A DNA stretch of 64,000 nt from Fratercula arctica (lineage: Eukaryota > Chordata > Aves > Charadriiformes > Alcidae): contig CANTUZ010000020.1 of NCBI GenBank assembly GCA_947846985.1, forward strand, positions 6,173,459 to 6,237,458, read 5' to 3'. The translations under genes and the position numbers were made by a program. Positions within the stretch are counted from its first letter, which is position 1; each line of letters starts with the position of its first letter. The notes below the pieces were generated by a model. That model did not search any database, had not been told where the DNA came from, and was given only the letters and a program-made list of their open reading frames with translations. Shown here piece by piece: positions 25,060 to 35,560 of the stretch.

Positions 25060-25510
25060 ACAGAAGTCACATGCATATGCAAAAGGAGCCTAATTGCCCC
25101 TCTTTAGAAACTAATCATTCGGGATTTTACAAGCCACATTATAGAACCTGACATGCTTATTTTTCCTTTTATTATGTTTGTAAGCAGTGATCCTATTGAA
25201 AAGAAAATCAAACCCTATTTTTACCAGTCACAACCATCTCCCTTTTTCTTTCTGCCCGCTTTATTTTATTTTATTTTCCTTTCTTTCCATCACTTGAATA
25301 GAGCAGCATTTTCATGTGTATTAATTGCCCTGTAAAATGCCCTCAAAGTCATTAGAGTTCCCCATTCAAAACTATTATCTGTGCCATTATGTCTTTGCAT
25401 TATATTTATTTAAATGTGCCTCTTCTGAATTAGCTTATTTTTAACAGCTACCCATGCCTGAAATATTGTTCCAGGCCAAGCTGTTCTCAAATCTTTATAT
25501 TTTTTTTTTA
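25060..25510. other. AT-rich block resembling a conserved non-coding element
   Basis: It contains ATGCATATGCAAA near 25070 (a POU/octamer-like arrangement), CCTAATTGCCCC at 25089-25100, a (TTTTA)3 run near 25260, and a long smooth AT-balanced stretch at 25340-25500. It has few CpG and no recognisable repeat. The texture suggests an enhancer-like conserved element, but this cannot be verified without alignment. Confidence 0.3.
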
Positions 25511-28229
25511 ATTATAACTTCACAGAAGCTCTCGATGCTTTATCCTGAGTGGAATCATAGTTTTAGGTTTTTCACCTTCCTTCCTTTTTCTGTTTCAGAA
25601 AGATAGGCTATAGCCTTGTAGAATTTTTTTTGTGAACCCACAAGACTTTCGTACACCAGAACTGCAAGATTTACAGCTGTGGTTCATGGCTGTCACACCG
25701 ATTTAAATCTGTTGATTGTGAGGATGATTAAAAGAAAAAAGCACACCATAATTTTCTAAATGTAATGCAAAGTTGCTCTCTCCCCTAAAAATATCCACGC
25801 ATGATTTCCCACCCATTCTGAGAGGTACGTTTGTCAATACTGAGAGCCCACCACAGCTTGAGTGGCTGGACGTCTGGAAGCAGCAGAAGGTGAAGAATTT
25901 GAGGGAGCATTTGCTACCCCCAGGAGTGACTTCATGGAAATATTTCTTGCTTGGAAGGGAAGGTCTGGAGTGGGAAGCTGGTCCCCTGACCGACGTCCCT
26001 TGCTCTTTGGCCAGTGCCATCCCGGCCCAGCCTGAGCTTCTCCATCCCAAGAACCTTCACGTGAGGCCTGAACACCTCTGGGCTGGACCCAAGCACAGCA
26101 AAAAGCCCTTAGAAAAATTAGAGCCTGGACACCGAAGTCAGTGCTTCAGACCAGAATTTCCCTTTCCCTGCCATCCACACATCAGGATTATCCCTGAAGG
26201 CAGGAACCAGACCGGCACCACACCAGCATCCTCCCCCCAGCTCCAGGCAAAGCTCTCCTCCCGCTTCGCTCCATTTTCATATTTTAATTAGACCAGCCGT
26301 TCTGCGTCTGCCTTCATTAACTGACACCCGCAATTATTGAACGTGTGGATGTCGAACTAGTGCAACCCCCATCCCCACCCCCCCGAGACCCGGCTGCAGC
26401 GCTCAGTCCCCCCTTTGTGCTCCCTGTTTAAACATTCATGACGGCTCCTCTCCTACGGCAGATACGTCCGTGCCTCCAACCGCGCCAGCCGCCCTCCCTT
26501 TGGTCGCGCAGAAGGTCCTCCCCGTCTGCCAAACCACGCTGCCACCTCTCGTTATTTCCCCCACCACCACCCCGGAGACCATTCCCCCTTTCTTCTCGCA
26601 TCACACACCGGGATAACCGGCAGCTCCCACTGAAGTACTGAAGTGGGTGGTGTCAACCCACGGTCTTACCACGGTGACTTCCCTGCCCGCCTCTTCTTGC
26701 TGACACTGTGCTTTGAGGTCAAGTTTTTCAAGGCCATAATGCCCCCTCCGTACCCTATTCCTCGGCATGCTGCGAGGAGACAGACAGCGCCGTTTGAAAC
26801 CGTTCCCTCCCTCCAGGCTGTGGAAAACCCCTTTGTTCATGCATGGGGAAGGAAACCCGCACTTGCCGTAGCATCTAAATTTATCCTGTGTTAACGGCGA
26901 GGTTTGGCCAAACGCACACCATCAGTCGGGATCTGGGGTGGGTAATCTGCCCCAGTCCAGTGCCAAAACCAAAGGAAGACTCATAAATAGTTCATAGAAT
27001 GTGGTACGGGTCCCTCCGGAGGGACGGGGCTCAGCCCGAGATCGTGGCTGGGGGACAGAGCTCACACCAGGGTCAGCCCAGAGAAAACACAAGATCTCGC
27101 TCAAGAGGAACCCGGCAGTTTTCCACCCGGACTGTTCCCCTGCCTCCTGGCCACAGCGGCTGGGAACCAACGGGCCAGGACGGCGCCTTCCTCTGTGGCC
27201 GCCACGCGGAGCCGCATCTCCAGCAGCCACCGAGGCAGGGGGGAACGGCGCATTGTTATTTCTTATAAACATCTCCACAGCGCATCAGCAAAATCTCCCA
27301 ATTTTAATCCCATCCCTCATAAAATTTCTTTTGAATATTTAAGAGCGAAACCAGTGCTCAGATCCTATCTGGTGTTATATCCTCCTTCATTTCCTTTTAC
27401 AGCGTTCAGATAAGGCAGTGACCCATACGGGCCAATATAAGTCTGTAAAAAGATGGACAGACACTTCTGACACCGACAGGAAGCCCCTGCTCTAGCATCT
27501 AGCGAGTATTCCCCCAAAGGCAGCTAAAGCAGGATTGCTTTATTACACCGCTGCCTTCGTTATCCGGCAGAACAGCGGCACGTTGGGTTTAACCCTTCCA
27601 CGGTGACGTTTCTACCTTCCCGTCTGGAGGGACGGGGAAGCAACTCAGGCCAGGTTTCCAGCTGACATCAGAGCAGCTCAGCTCATCTGCGGGGGAGATC
27701 TGCTCCGGTCCAGACCCACCAGATTTCCCACCATCATAAAACAACAAGGTTTTTTGCCACTAGATGGAGTTTAAAAGCCTAAAGGTGACTTTGCCCTGTC
27801 CCAGCCCACGCCTGTGTCAGCAGGAGCTGCTGGTGTTGGGGTCCGGACTGTGGGACGTGGGGCAGGGAAGGGTGGCAGAGACCTGGCAACTCAAGGTTTC
27901 GCCTCTACTCACACATATATGAAAAGCAATAAAATAAAACGCAACACAGAGCTGAGTGCTCGGCCCCGTCTCTGCCTTTCTCCAAGGGCCAGACATGGTG
28001 TGCTGGGCTGCAGGGCCCAGGGACACAAACCTCCCCGCCATGCCAGCTGCCACGGGGGGCTCCTGTGCCCAGGAGAACAGATTGGCCACGGACAGGGCAG
28101 AGGTGGCAGGTGCAGGGAGCAGGGACGGGGACCGAGACACGTCCCCCAGCCTGACCCGAGAGCTGGCCCTGCCCCGCGCTGCTCTGCCCAACCACCCCGA
28201 CCCCGCAGCTGCCGCAGGATTTATATAAA
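25511..28229. other. Non-coding sequence with GC-rich pockets
   Basis: GC- and CpG-rich pockets lie at 26340-26580, 26990-27240 and 27960-28215, separated by AT-richer sequence. Open frames of up to 172 codons (25773-26291) lack recognisable domains. A CTCF-like core is at 27757-27767. No gene was identified. Confidence 0.55.
27755..27770 (+). promoter_or_regulatory. Possible CTCF core motif
   Basis: CCACTAGATGG at 27757-27767 fits the vertebrate CTCF core as I know it (CCASYAGRKGGC) over eleven positions, with a mismatch at the next base. It is a single unsupported motif and occupancy is unknown. Confidence 0.25.
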
Positions 28230-28430
28230 ATAATAAATATCATCTACATTGGGATGGATATTGATCTGCAGATTTCACTGACATTTACAAATAAATGATG
28301 TATTGCAGTTTTCATTTTGCTTGCTGGGCTGACCCTAATGGCCTTTACATAATTTACTTTTGATTAAAGAAGTGCTTTGACGCAGAGAACTAAGAAAAAA
28401 GAAAAATCAATACAATTATGAGATCTGCTT
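28230..28430. other. AT-rich block resembling a conserved non-coding element
   Basis: Smooth AT-balanced stretch without CpG or repeats, holding motifs such as TAATAAATAT, AATAAATGATG and TTTGATTAAAG. It follows a GC-rich pocket with an abrupt change in composition at about 28218. Function is inference. Confidence 0.3.
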
Positions 28431-29454
28431 TAAAACAATGTGTTACGGCAGGAAAAAAAAGTCAAATCCTTTGAAGATGCTGGTATTACAGTATGATGTC
28501 TACAGACATTTTGGAGATCAACAGATTCTCTACTTGCTGGAAGTTGGAAATTAGCTAAGAACGTATTACAAGTTTCAGAGTGATTGAATTTAAGGCCAGG
28601 CTCTGGCAGCAAGCTCAGAAACGGTCGCCCCTTCAGCCAGGTTTGTGGCAGCGTTTTATATTCACAGACAGGCATAACTCACTGGCATAAGAATGCGAAG
28701 GAGGAGCAGGCTCCACCGTTCACTTCCATACATTTAAATATTTAGCAGCGTGGTATGCAATGTACAGAGTATCTCCTGTAGCTAGTGGGAAAACAACTTA
28801 TCTAGTTTAAGAAAATAGGGTTTTGCATTAGCTAATGTAGTGCCATATGTTCATTAAAACACCACAACGTGCAAAATAACGGTGACAGTAAGTTAAAGTA
28901 ATATTCTGGTTAACAATCTCCAAAAATATTTTTTTTTGGCAACCATACCGTGCACATCATACATAATTAATGAGTGTTCTTGCAATTAGTATGCCCTTGT
29001 ATAAAGGAAATAACCACAACCTGTTTGCATTTGTGAAGCACGACAAAAAAAACCCACACCCTTTTTTTTTTTTTATTTTTTTTTTTATTCCTCCTTCTGA
29101 TCAGCTATGCCACACCACTCCAGCACATTTTGTCTTCTAAGAAAACTGGGGAGGAAACTGTGTTCTTTGGAAACACAACTCACCGAGATGGCGCCAGACT
29201 AATCATCGATATTCCAGAATAATGGCGTGTGCGCCGCCTGCCCTATTTTCTCTCTCGTGTACTCTGAAAGCTAATAACATTGAAAGGGGGAAAAAAAACA
29301 GGAACAAAAAGATGTAACTCCCAGTGACACCATGGCTGTAGCGCACTTATTCAGGGCGGCAGGCTGACTGCAAGCTGCAGGCATTTTGTTTTGCTCTTTT
29401 TTGCATTGTTTAGCAAATTCAAGGCCCGACAGAGGAAAAAAACCACCGAGTCTG
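28431..29454. other. AT-rich non-coding sequence
   Basis: Unique AT-rich DNA. It includes an A8 run at 29045-29052 and, just downstream, T13-A-T11 at 29062-29086. The two could pair as a small imperfect hairpin. The stretch AATTAATGAGTGTTCTTGCAATTAG around 28965-28990 is homeodomain-like. No gene was seen. Confidence 0.55.
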
Positions 29455-29545
29455 GCTCCGCGGATGGGGAACTGAGGCTCCTGCAGCGCTAAAGTTAACA
29501 GAAAACTTGCTTTTGCCATCAGCGGGCACAAGATGGAGTCTTAGA
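29455..29545 (-). repeat. Possible MIR/L2 relic, inverted
   Basis: The text 'ggatggggaactgaggctcctgcagcgctaaagttaacagaaaacttgc' resembles the reverse of the core 'gatggggaactgaggcacagagagattaagtgacttgc'. The match is short and could be coincidental. Confidence 0.3.
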
Positions 29546-30284
29546 AAGTACGGAACTGTGCAGAGACCGTGCAGACCCTCCCACCCTCCTCGTGTCCCCC
29601 GGGTGCCACCGCAGCAGGACACCAGGTCCCAGCGCCCCGTCCTGCCCCGCTGTCCATGCCGCGACTGAACTCGGCCTTCGGAGCCGCGAGAATTAGGCTC
29701 AGTGTTACTTATAATGAAGGACTTTGCATTCCCCCAGCAGCAACGCTCGTTCCTCCTGTTATTTGTTATCCCAAGAATCGGTATTCCGCAAACTCCACAC
29801 TGATGCTTAGGAAAGGCAGAGCTGTTTGTAATCCTAGCTCCCTCCCCAGAAGTCATGATTGCAAGAAATCCCAGACAAAACAAAAGCCCCAGAAGTACAT
29901 ACATAAAACCAAATAAATAAAAATGCAATGGCACTGACTGATCTGAAGAAAAACAATCAACTGTGAGCCAGTTTATTCAATCTGCCTAATGTAAGAAGGT
30001 TGCAAACATCCCACTGTTTATTCTGTGACTTTTTTTTCCCTTTTGGCAGCAGTAAAAACAAATAATGCAGAACCACTCGCTATTCAATTTGAGCTCTGAA
30101 TACAAGAGAAGAACTGAAAGCCAGCAGTGGAGGCGCAAAAGGCATTTGGCCCGAACCCTTTTCACAAGGAGTCCTGCAAAATTTACTCTTTGTAAACCCC
30201 ATTTAGGAGGAGTTACTCTAACTGTGATGCTCTAAGATTTGCACAAAGCTGCTGCATTTTTTCTTGATTAACCATTTGAATAAT
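29546..30284. other. Non-coding sequence, no gene recognised
   Basis: A CpG-containing pocket at 29570-29690 is followed by AT-rich unique sequence. The 171-codon minus-strand frame (29419-29934) spans both and has no recognisable domain. Confidence 0.55.
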
Positions 30285-30500
30285 TTTTTTAAATCTTCCA
30301 GGCATCGGCTCCTGTCATACCTTTCTCCGCTAGATTAAAAAATACTTTGTACCTAGCACTTTCTCCCTGTGAACATATTTAAACAGCATGATCAGGTTGC
30401 TTTCTAATCTTCCCTTTGATAAGCTAATCAGATTGATCTCCAGAAGCCTGTCACCGCGAGGCACATTTTTCAAACCATGGAATACGCCTCGCACCTTCTG
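30285..30500 (-). mobile_element. Old CR1-like LINE fragment, inverted
   Basis: The text follows the reverse complement of an old amniote CR1 3' region. Landmarks are 'catacctttctccgctagatt' at 30317-30337, 'tatttaaacagcatgatcaggttgc' near 30378-30402, 'ttccctttgataagctaatcagattgatctcc' near 30410-30440 and 'ttttcaaaccatggaat' near 30466. It is much more diverged than the neighbouring copy at 30604-30950, so it represents an older insertion. No frame survives. The right end is lost in GC-rich sequence before 30600. Confidence 0.65.
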
Positions 30501-30603
30501 ACAAAGCGAGCGCCCGTCCCGGGGGGACGAGGCATCCTCCCAGTCCCAGAGACGGGGTGGGGACCCTCCAGGCACTTCACGAATATATTTGTGTCACACA
30601 CTG

Positions 30604-30950
30604 ATCACAGAATCACAGAATTTTCAGGGTTGGAAGGGACCTTAAAGATCATCTAGTTCCAACCCCCCTGCCCTGGGCAGGGACACCTCCCACTAGACCA
30701 GGTTGCTCCGAGCCCCGTCCAGCCTGGCCTTAAAAACTTCCAGGGATGGGGCTTCCACCACCTCTCTGGACAACCTGTTCCAGTGTCTCACCACCCTCAG
30801 GGTGAAGAACTTCTTCCTAACGTCCCGTCTGAATCGACCCATCTCTAGTTTTAATCCATTCCCTCTGATCCTACCATTACCCGACATCCTAAAAAGTCCC
30901 TCCCCAGCTTTCTTGTGGGCCCCCTTAAGATACTGGTAGGCCACTATAAT
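30604..30950 (-). mobile_element. Avian-type CR1 LINE, 5'-truncated, inverted
   Basis: Clear CR1 3' end in reverse orientation. The left edge shows the octamer-type 3' tail reversed (GATCACAGAATCACAGAA at 30603-30620). Next come the canonical 'ggttggaagggacc' and 'aagatcatctagttccaaccc' motifs, and then the last part of ORF2 in the minus frame (30693-30944). It is truncated at its 5' end after about 350 bp, the usual fate of CR1 copies, and cannot move. It lies directly beside an older CR1 fragment on the same strand (30285-30500), and about 0.5 kb away is an inverted young copy (31436-31615). The 5' edge could lie up to 15 bp further right. Confidence 0.95.
30693..30944 (-). pseudogene. CR1 ORF2 C-terminal remnant
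   Basis: An open frame of about 83 codons on the minus strand encodes the extreme C-terminus of the CR1 reverse transcriptase polyprotein. Typical motifs are readable: RKKFFTLRVVRHWNRL, then VVEAPSLEVFKARLDG, then the end at SNLV and a stop. The catalytic endonuclease and reverse-transcriptase domains lie upstream and are absent because of 5' truncation, so this is a dead remnant and not a host gene. It has no frameshift in the part retained, which suggests a comparatively recent insertion. Confidence 0.9.
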
Positions 30951-31435
30951 GGGTGCCTCGGCCTAATCACCTGCGAGCATCTTGCTTTGCACCCAGACGG
31001 ATGACACCGACTCCAAGCAGTTTCCCTTAGAAACTGCATCTGTTCTTTGAACTGTCACAAAACCAGGAGAAATACGGCACAAAGCGAAGCCCCTGCACAA
31101 GCCCCACTTTGGCTTTCAAAGCTGGGGTTATTTAGCACTACAAAAAGGCTTCGAGGATGAGTTGCCCACAGGGGGGTGCGAGGATGGGGCAGCGCTGCCC
31201 ATCCCAGAGCCATCCCCACCACCCGGCCTGGGGGGGACACACCAGGTGGGCAGCAGAAGGGCAGCTCTGGGGACACGGTCTGTAACGTGAGAAAGCCTAC
31301 AAATCTAGAACGACCCAAGAATGGTGTTGCTATTCAGAGATAGGTAGTGATGCTTAATACAGAAGTTACTTGATAATATTTAAGGTCCTTCTGTAAAGCA
31401 ACATTTTAAACCAAACTTGGTTTCTTTGCTGTGAG
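30951..31435. other. Spacer between inverted CR1 copies
   Basis: About 485 bp of unique sequence, with a GC-rich part at 31150-31270 and an AT-rich right end. No gene was recognised. Confidence 0.6.
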
Positions 31436-31615
31436 GGGGGTGAGCCCCTGGCCCAGGTTGCCCAGAGAAGCTGTGGCTGCCCCATCCCTGGAGGGGTTCA
31501 AGGCCAGGTTGGACGGGGCTTGGAGCAACCTGGGCTGGTGGGAGGTGTCCCTGCCCAGGGCAGGGGGTGGCACTGGGTGGCCTTTAAGGTCCCTTCCAAC
31601 TCAAACCATTTCTAA
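31436..31615 (+). mobile_element. Avian-type CR1 LINE 3' end, 5'-truncated
   Basis: Plus-strand CR1 3' end of about 180 bp. It starts within the end of ORF2 ('caggttgcccagagaagctgtgg', 'ggggttcaaggccaggttggacggggctt'; peptide APSLEGFKARLDGAWSNL) and runs to 'ggcctttaaggtcccttccaactc' near 31605. The terminal octamer tail is eroded. It shares a 30-bp identical stretch (31538-31567) with the reverse complement of 30664-30693, in the inverted copy to the left. It differs in other places, including ACTGGGTGG where the other has ACTAGATGA, so the two may come from different subfamilies. Confidence 0.93.
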
Positions 31616-34600
31616 TATAAAAAAGTACCAAGAAATGACTTCTTTTCACATCCATTATTCAGTGGATCTGAGTCTGAAAAACACACGAGCTCTGGATAAC
31701 TCTGTACCCCTCAGCTGTCCCACTGAAATTCATCTTGAGGTGCCCCAATAAACGCTGCGCTCAGCCGATGACCCGGGAAAGCCGGGACATTTGGGGTGCG
31801 GCTCTGCCAGGGCTCACACGCCGGGGCAGCACACGGGGCTACCAGGATGCGCTCGTGGTTCCAAACACCTCCCCAGCATCGTTAAGCCACAGATTTGCTC
31901 AGAAATCCTTGCATCGTATCCCAGAGGAGATGAAATACAGTCACTTGCAAGGGAGAGAACAACAATAAAAGGAGAATGAACGCTCCCTAAGTGCTTCCTA
32001 AAACAAAAAGATTTGATATGCAGCCTGTGTACCCACGCAATTATGAAGCTTCCAGCCCTGAACTGTAACAGATGGAATTTTTTTTCCCGTCTCTCTTTGG
32101 TGATAAGGTGAATGGTTTCCTCAAGGGAAGAGTAGGCAGAGTTGCTGAGTTGGCAAGGCTGGTGCCAAGCAGCTGGTTGCCGATAAAATTATGGGTCTGG
32201 ATAGGATGGTCTGGGAGGGAGGCACGAGGGCCTTTCCGTCAGCAGCCTTTCCAAGGAAGAACTGAAACAGGTCATGGATATATTCATTAAGGCACGTGAA
32301 ATGGGGAAACAATAGAGTCGTGCTACAAAGTTAGGAGAAAATGATGCAGGTTTTCTGTGTATTTATTAAAGCGGTTTATTTCCTTTGGACCTTTTTATAC
32401 TGCAGCTTATAAATTCAATTTGAGCACTTGATTCCTGGGACAACTTACAGCCTCACCAGAGAGGCTGGTGCCAGCAAACCGGGGAAGGGAAAAAAATGAT
32501 GACGGTACAGTTTTGTTCTTAAACAGTTTTGTTGTAGAAGGTCTCGAAGCGCTGTTTAATATTAAATCAATCTGTAGTTACACAACCTTTACTTGAAATA
32601 AGCACATCTTATTAAACTCATTTTACAAGGATGAAGACAGAAGTGCTGAGATAGCTATTGGTCTCCAGGAGAGAAGTTTAGGTACTCGCATCTTTCTCGC
32701 GTGCGCATTGTCAGCTTCTCCCCGGGAGCCCACCACAATTCAACGTGCCACACACACATTTGCGCTTGCAAATCGGGCTTCTGGGCAAGCACATACCTGA
32801 TTAGATGCTCAGTGAACACAGGTAAATCTTTGAACATCTACGTATCCTCCAAAGCAGAGCACTGCAAAACACATTTATACGCATTGACCAATGTAACTTG
32901 ATATTAACGCAGTGAAAGCGCCTCGACCTCACCCCTCCCCAACAGGGAAAGCAGAAGAGAAGAATGCGGAGGAATTTGTGCAAGCTCCAAATTAAAACCA
33001 GTTAGTTCTGGCTTCCAGTTCTCTCACAGCTACGATCATTAAGCCACACTCCATGCATCAAAGATCAGAAAGCAGATTATTCACTCCAGGTAACTCCTTC
33101 CAGGTACATACATACCAAAAGAAACCCAAAACCCAACAAACCCAGCTAAGCTTTATAGGAAGAACGATTCTTAAAGCTTTTCTTACTCCCTGCCAATGGT
33201 CCCTACAGACTTGGTCATCACCACAGAACGGTTTTCCTTTGCCGTATTGGGTGACACCAGAACTCCTTTCCTATGGCTCTGTGCATTGAGCCCACGAACA
33301 CCACAGGGGCGGGACGGGGGTGTTCGGGTTTCCCCACCTTGTGGGGCTGGCAGGGACCCCCCGCACACACAGAAGGGGGCTCATTCTCAGCACGACGCCA
33401 GCTGGCAGCTCTGCCCCGAGCTCGGCCGCCGCAGGCCGGGGGGGGACGGGACATTTGGCAGCAAGACAGAGCTGCCCGCCCCTCCCAGTCACCCAGGTTT
33501 GAATGACACTCACGAGTTTTAATTTTACAAAGCTGGTAGAAACAAAGAGAACAAGCACACACATCCGCCCTCCATACACTCTTTGGAAAAGAAAGCCCCA
33601 CATACATTTAAAAATATTGATCAGCTCAATTGCTGAATGAGCCGAGAGTGATCTTTCCAGAAGAAACAGAATAATTAACTTTGAGAAATGTTAGCAGACT
33701 CTTTTCAATGGGCTGAAAAAGATTAAACCCGTTAGCCACATAACGAATGACATATAGTGTCCATCTTCAAGTGGCATTTGTTTTGTTCCCCTCTTCCCTC
33801 TCTCCTGTTCTTTTCTTTTCGGAAGCCAGAACATCTTGTTGTCTAACTCCTATCTCCATGCAATATCCATCCCAGTTGCTCCTCCATCCATCTCTGCAGA
33901 GCAGGGTTTGGGGCAGTTTAGGGAAGTGTTCAGAGCAGAACCAGAGCCCCCTGCCCTGCCGCCGGCAGAGCCCTCTCTGTCACAGGGCACCCATGGCCGA
34001 GGCGGCAGCACCGACAGCACCGACGCGCGGCCGAGAGGAACGGGCTCCGCCGAGAAACTGTCTGCGGTCTGTAATGTCAGGGGCTCTACCCTCCATTCTT
34101 TTCCCAATCATAACACAACAAAGCCATTTGGATTTCTGAAATGTCACCATGCCTACCCAGAGACCTGGCTCAGACAAGGTAATTATCCCTTCCTGTCACC
34201 TCGCCTTATTCCGACTTGTTTAAAAAGAAGTGTTTTTACTAACTCTGTCAACCAGTGTCCTACAAAATGTTTCTGGCTCCCAGCTTCCAAGGCAGAACAG
34301 GAGAAGCCCAGGGACACCACCACGCCGGTGTGCCCTGCCGAGGCCAGCCCAGGGACGCGGAGTGGCGTGAGCTCCTCAGGCTCTTCCCAGCTTCCCAGTG
34401 CCGCCACCGGAGAGCACAACACACCAGTCCAGCCTGCAGCAGCCCAGCACATTGGCTTTGGCTAAGTTTCTGTCTCAGTTCAAAGGAATCAAAGAGGAAG
34501 GGTGTTAATACCCGTGCAGGTAAATCCCTACAGGAAAGACTCTCTACGGTCGATGCTCATAAACTCTTCGATACCCAGATCCCGCATCAGGGAGACCCGA

Positions 34601-35219
34601 AGAACGGCAAGGGAGGAAGATGCTCAGTTCTCATGGGTTTTAATAGGACAAGGGAACTAAACTCTGTGGGGCTGGCCTGAAAAACATCTCACCTATAATG
34701 GCAATTCAAGTTAACACGGACTTCCACTTATTTACTGCAGGGTGTTCCTCAGTTTTCTAGCAACAACCAAACCGAGCCCCACAGCTCGCTTCCTCTCGCG
34801 TAAGAGCTGCGTGGCTGCACAGGATGGGGACGGCGCTTGATTTAATCCTAACAGCAACAGGGCTTGTAATCCCAAAGATACAAGAGCAGCAACGCAGGAA
34901 CAACTGAAGACCAGACACGGACTGCGGACATGACTGACGCGGGAAAATAAAGGAACCATTACAGAAAGCAAGCACTTAACAATCGTAAATGTGCTAGAGG
35001 TATTCCAGTTCTGGAAGCATCTTCAGGTAGCTATCAACACATGTGAATTATGCTAATTACGAACATAAGATTACCTCTCACTTTCCTGCCTTGCACACAT
35101 GGTAACAAATTAAACTGAGGGAGAGGGGAGGTGGTCAGTTAAATTCTCATCAGGCCTCGGCAGTCGCCTCTGGTGGCCATTCACGCTGAGCACTGGGATT
35201 TGATATTAACCATGAGCAT
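31616..35219. other. Non-coding sequence, no gene recognised
   Basis: Mixed composition with GC-rich pockets at 33290-33490 and 33920-34050. These pockets hold the 209-codon frame at 33836-34465 and several frames on the opposite strand, none with a recognisable domain. AT-rich stretches lie at 32320-32630 and 33600-33740. A CGCCTCTGGTGGCC stretch at 35166-35179 is loosely CTCF-like. No repeat was named. Confidence 0.55.
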
Positions 35220-35560
35220 GTGGCTGCTTTTCTGCTGAAAAAAAAGCACATTTTAAAGGGGAGAGATCTTATCTTTCATTTTATATAGATCAGTTCTGCA
35301 GCATCTTGATATATTTATAGTTTTAATACATAACCATAAATGCCCCCTAAACAAGGGATATTGCACCTTTAGATTACTATTATTGCTTTATTGTTCATTG
35401 TAACCATAAATTAACAGCTTCCCCCAGCAATGCTGAAAGAGCACAGAATTAGATTACAATGTACATACACAAGAGCCTATTAAGGCATTGCTATTCCATA
35501 AAAGTCTTTATAGTTTTTAAGTGTACACCTATAAGTGTTTCAATTAAAGAACTACATGCT
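35220..35560. other. AT-rich block resembling a conserved non-coding element
   Basis: Smooth AT-rich sequence with short motifs such as CTTATCTTTCATTTTATATAGATC, CCATAAATGCCCCC and TTGTTCATTGTAACC. It has few CpG, no microsatellite and no transposon signature. It is a candidate regulatory element by texture only. Confidence 0.3.

Noticed and set aside
34000..34030. 'GCACCGACAGCACCGACG' considered as a REST/NRSF site or tandem repeat
   Set aside because: Does not fit the REST consensus over its length, and two units are too few for a tandem repeat.
33836..34465. 209-codon plus-strand frame
   Set aside because: Lies in a GC-rich pocket, overlaps several other frames in different phases and shows no domain or splice structure.
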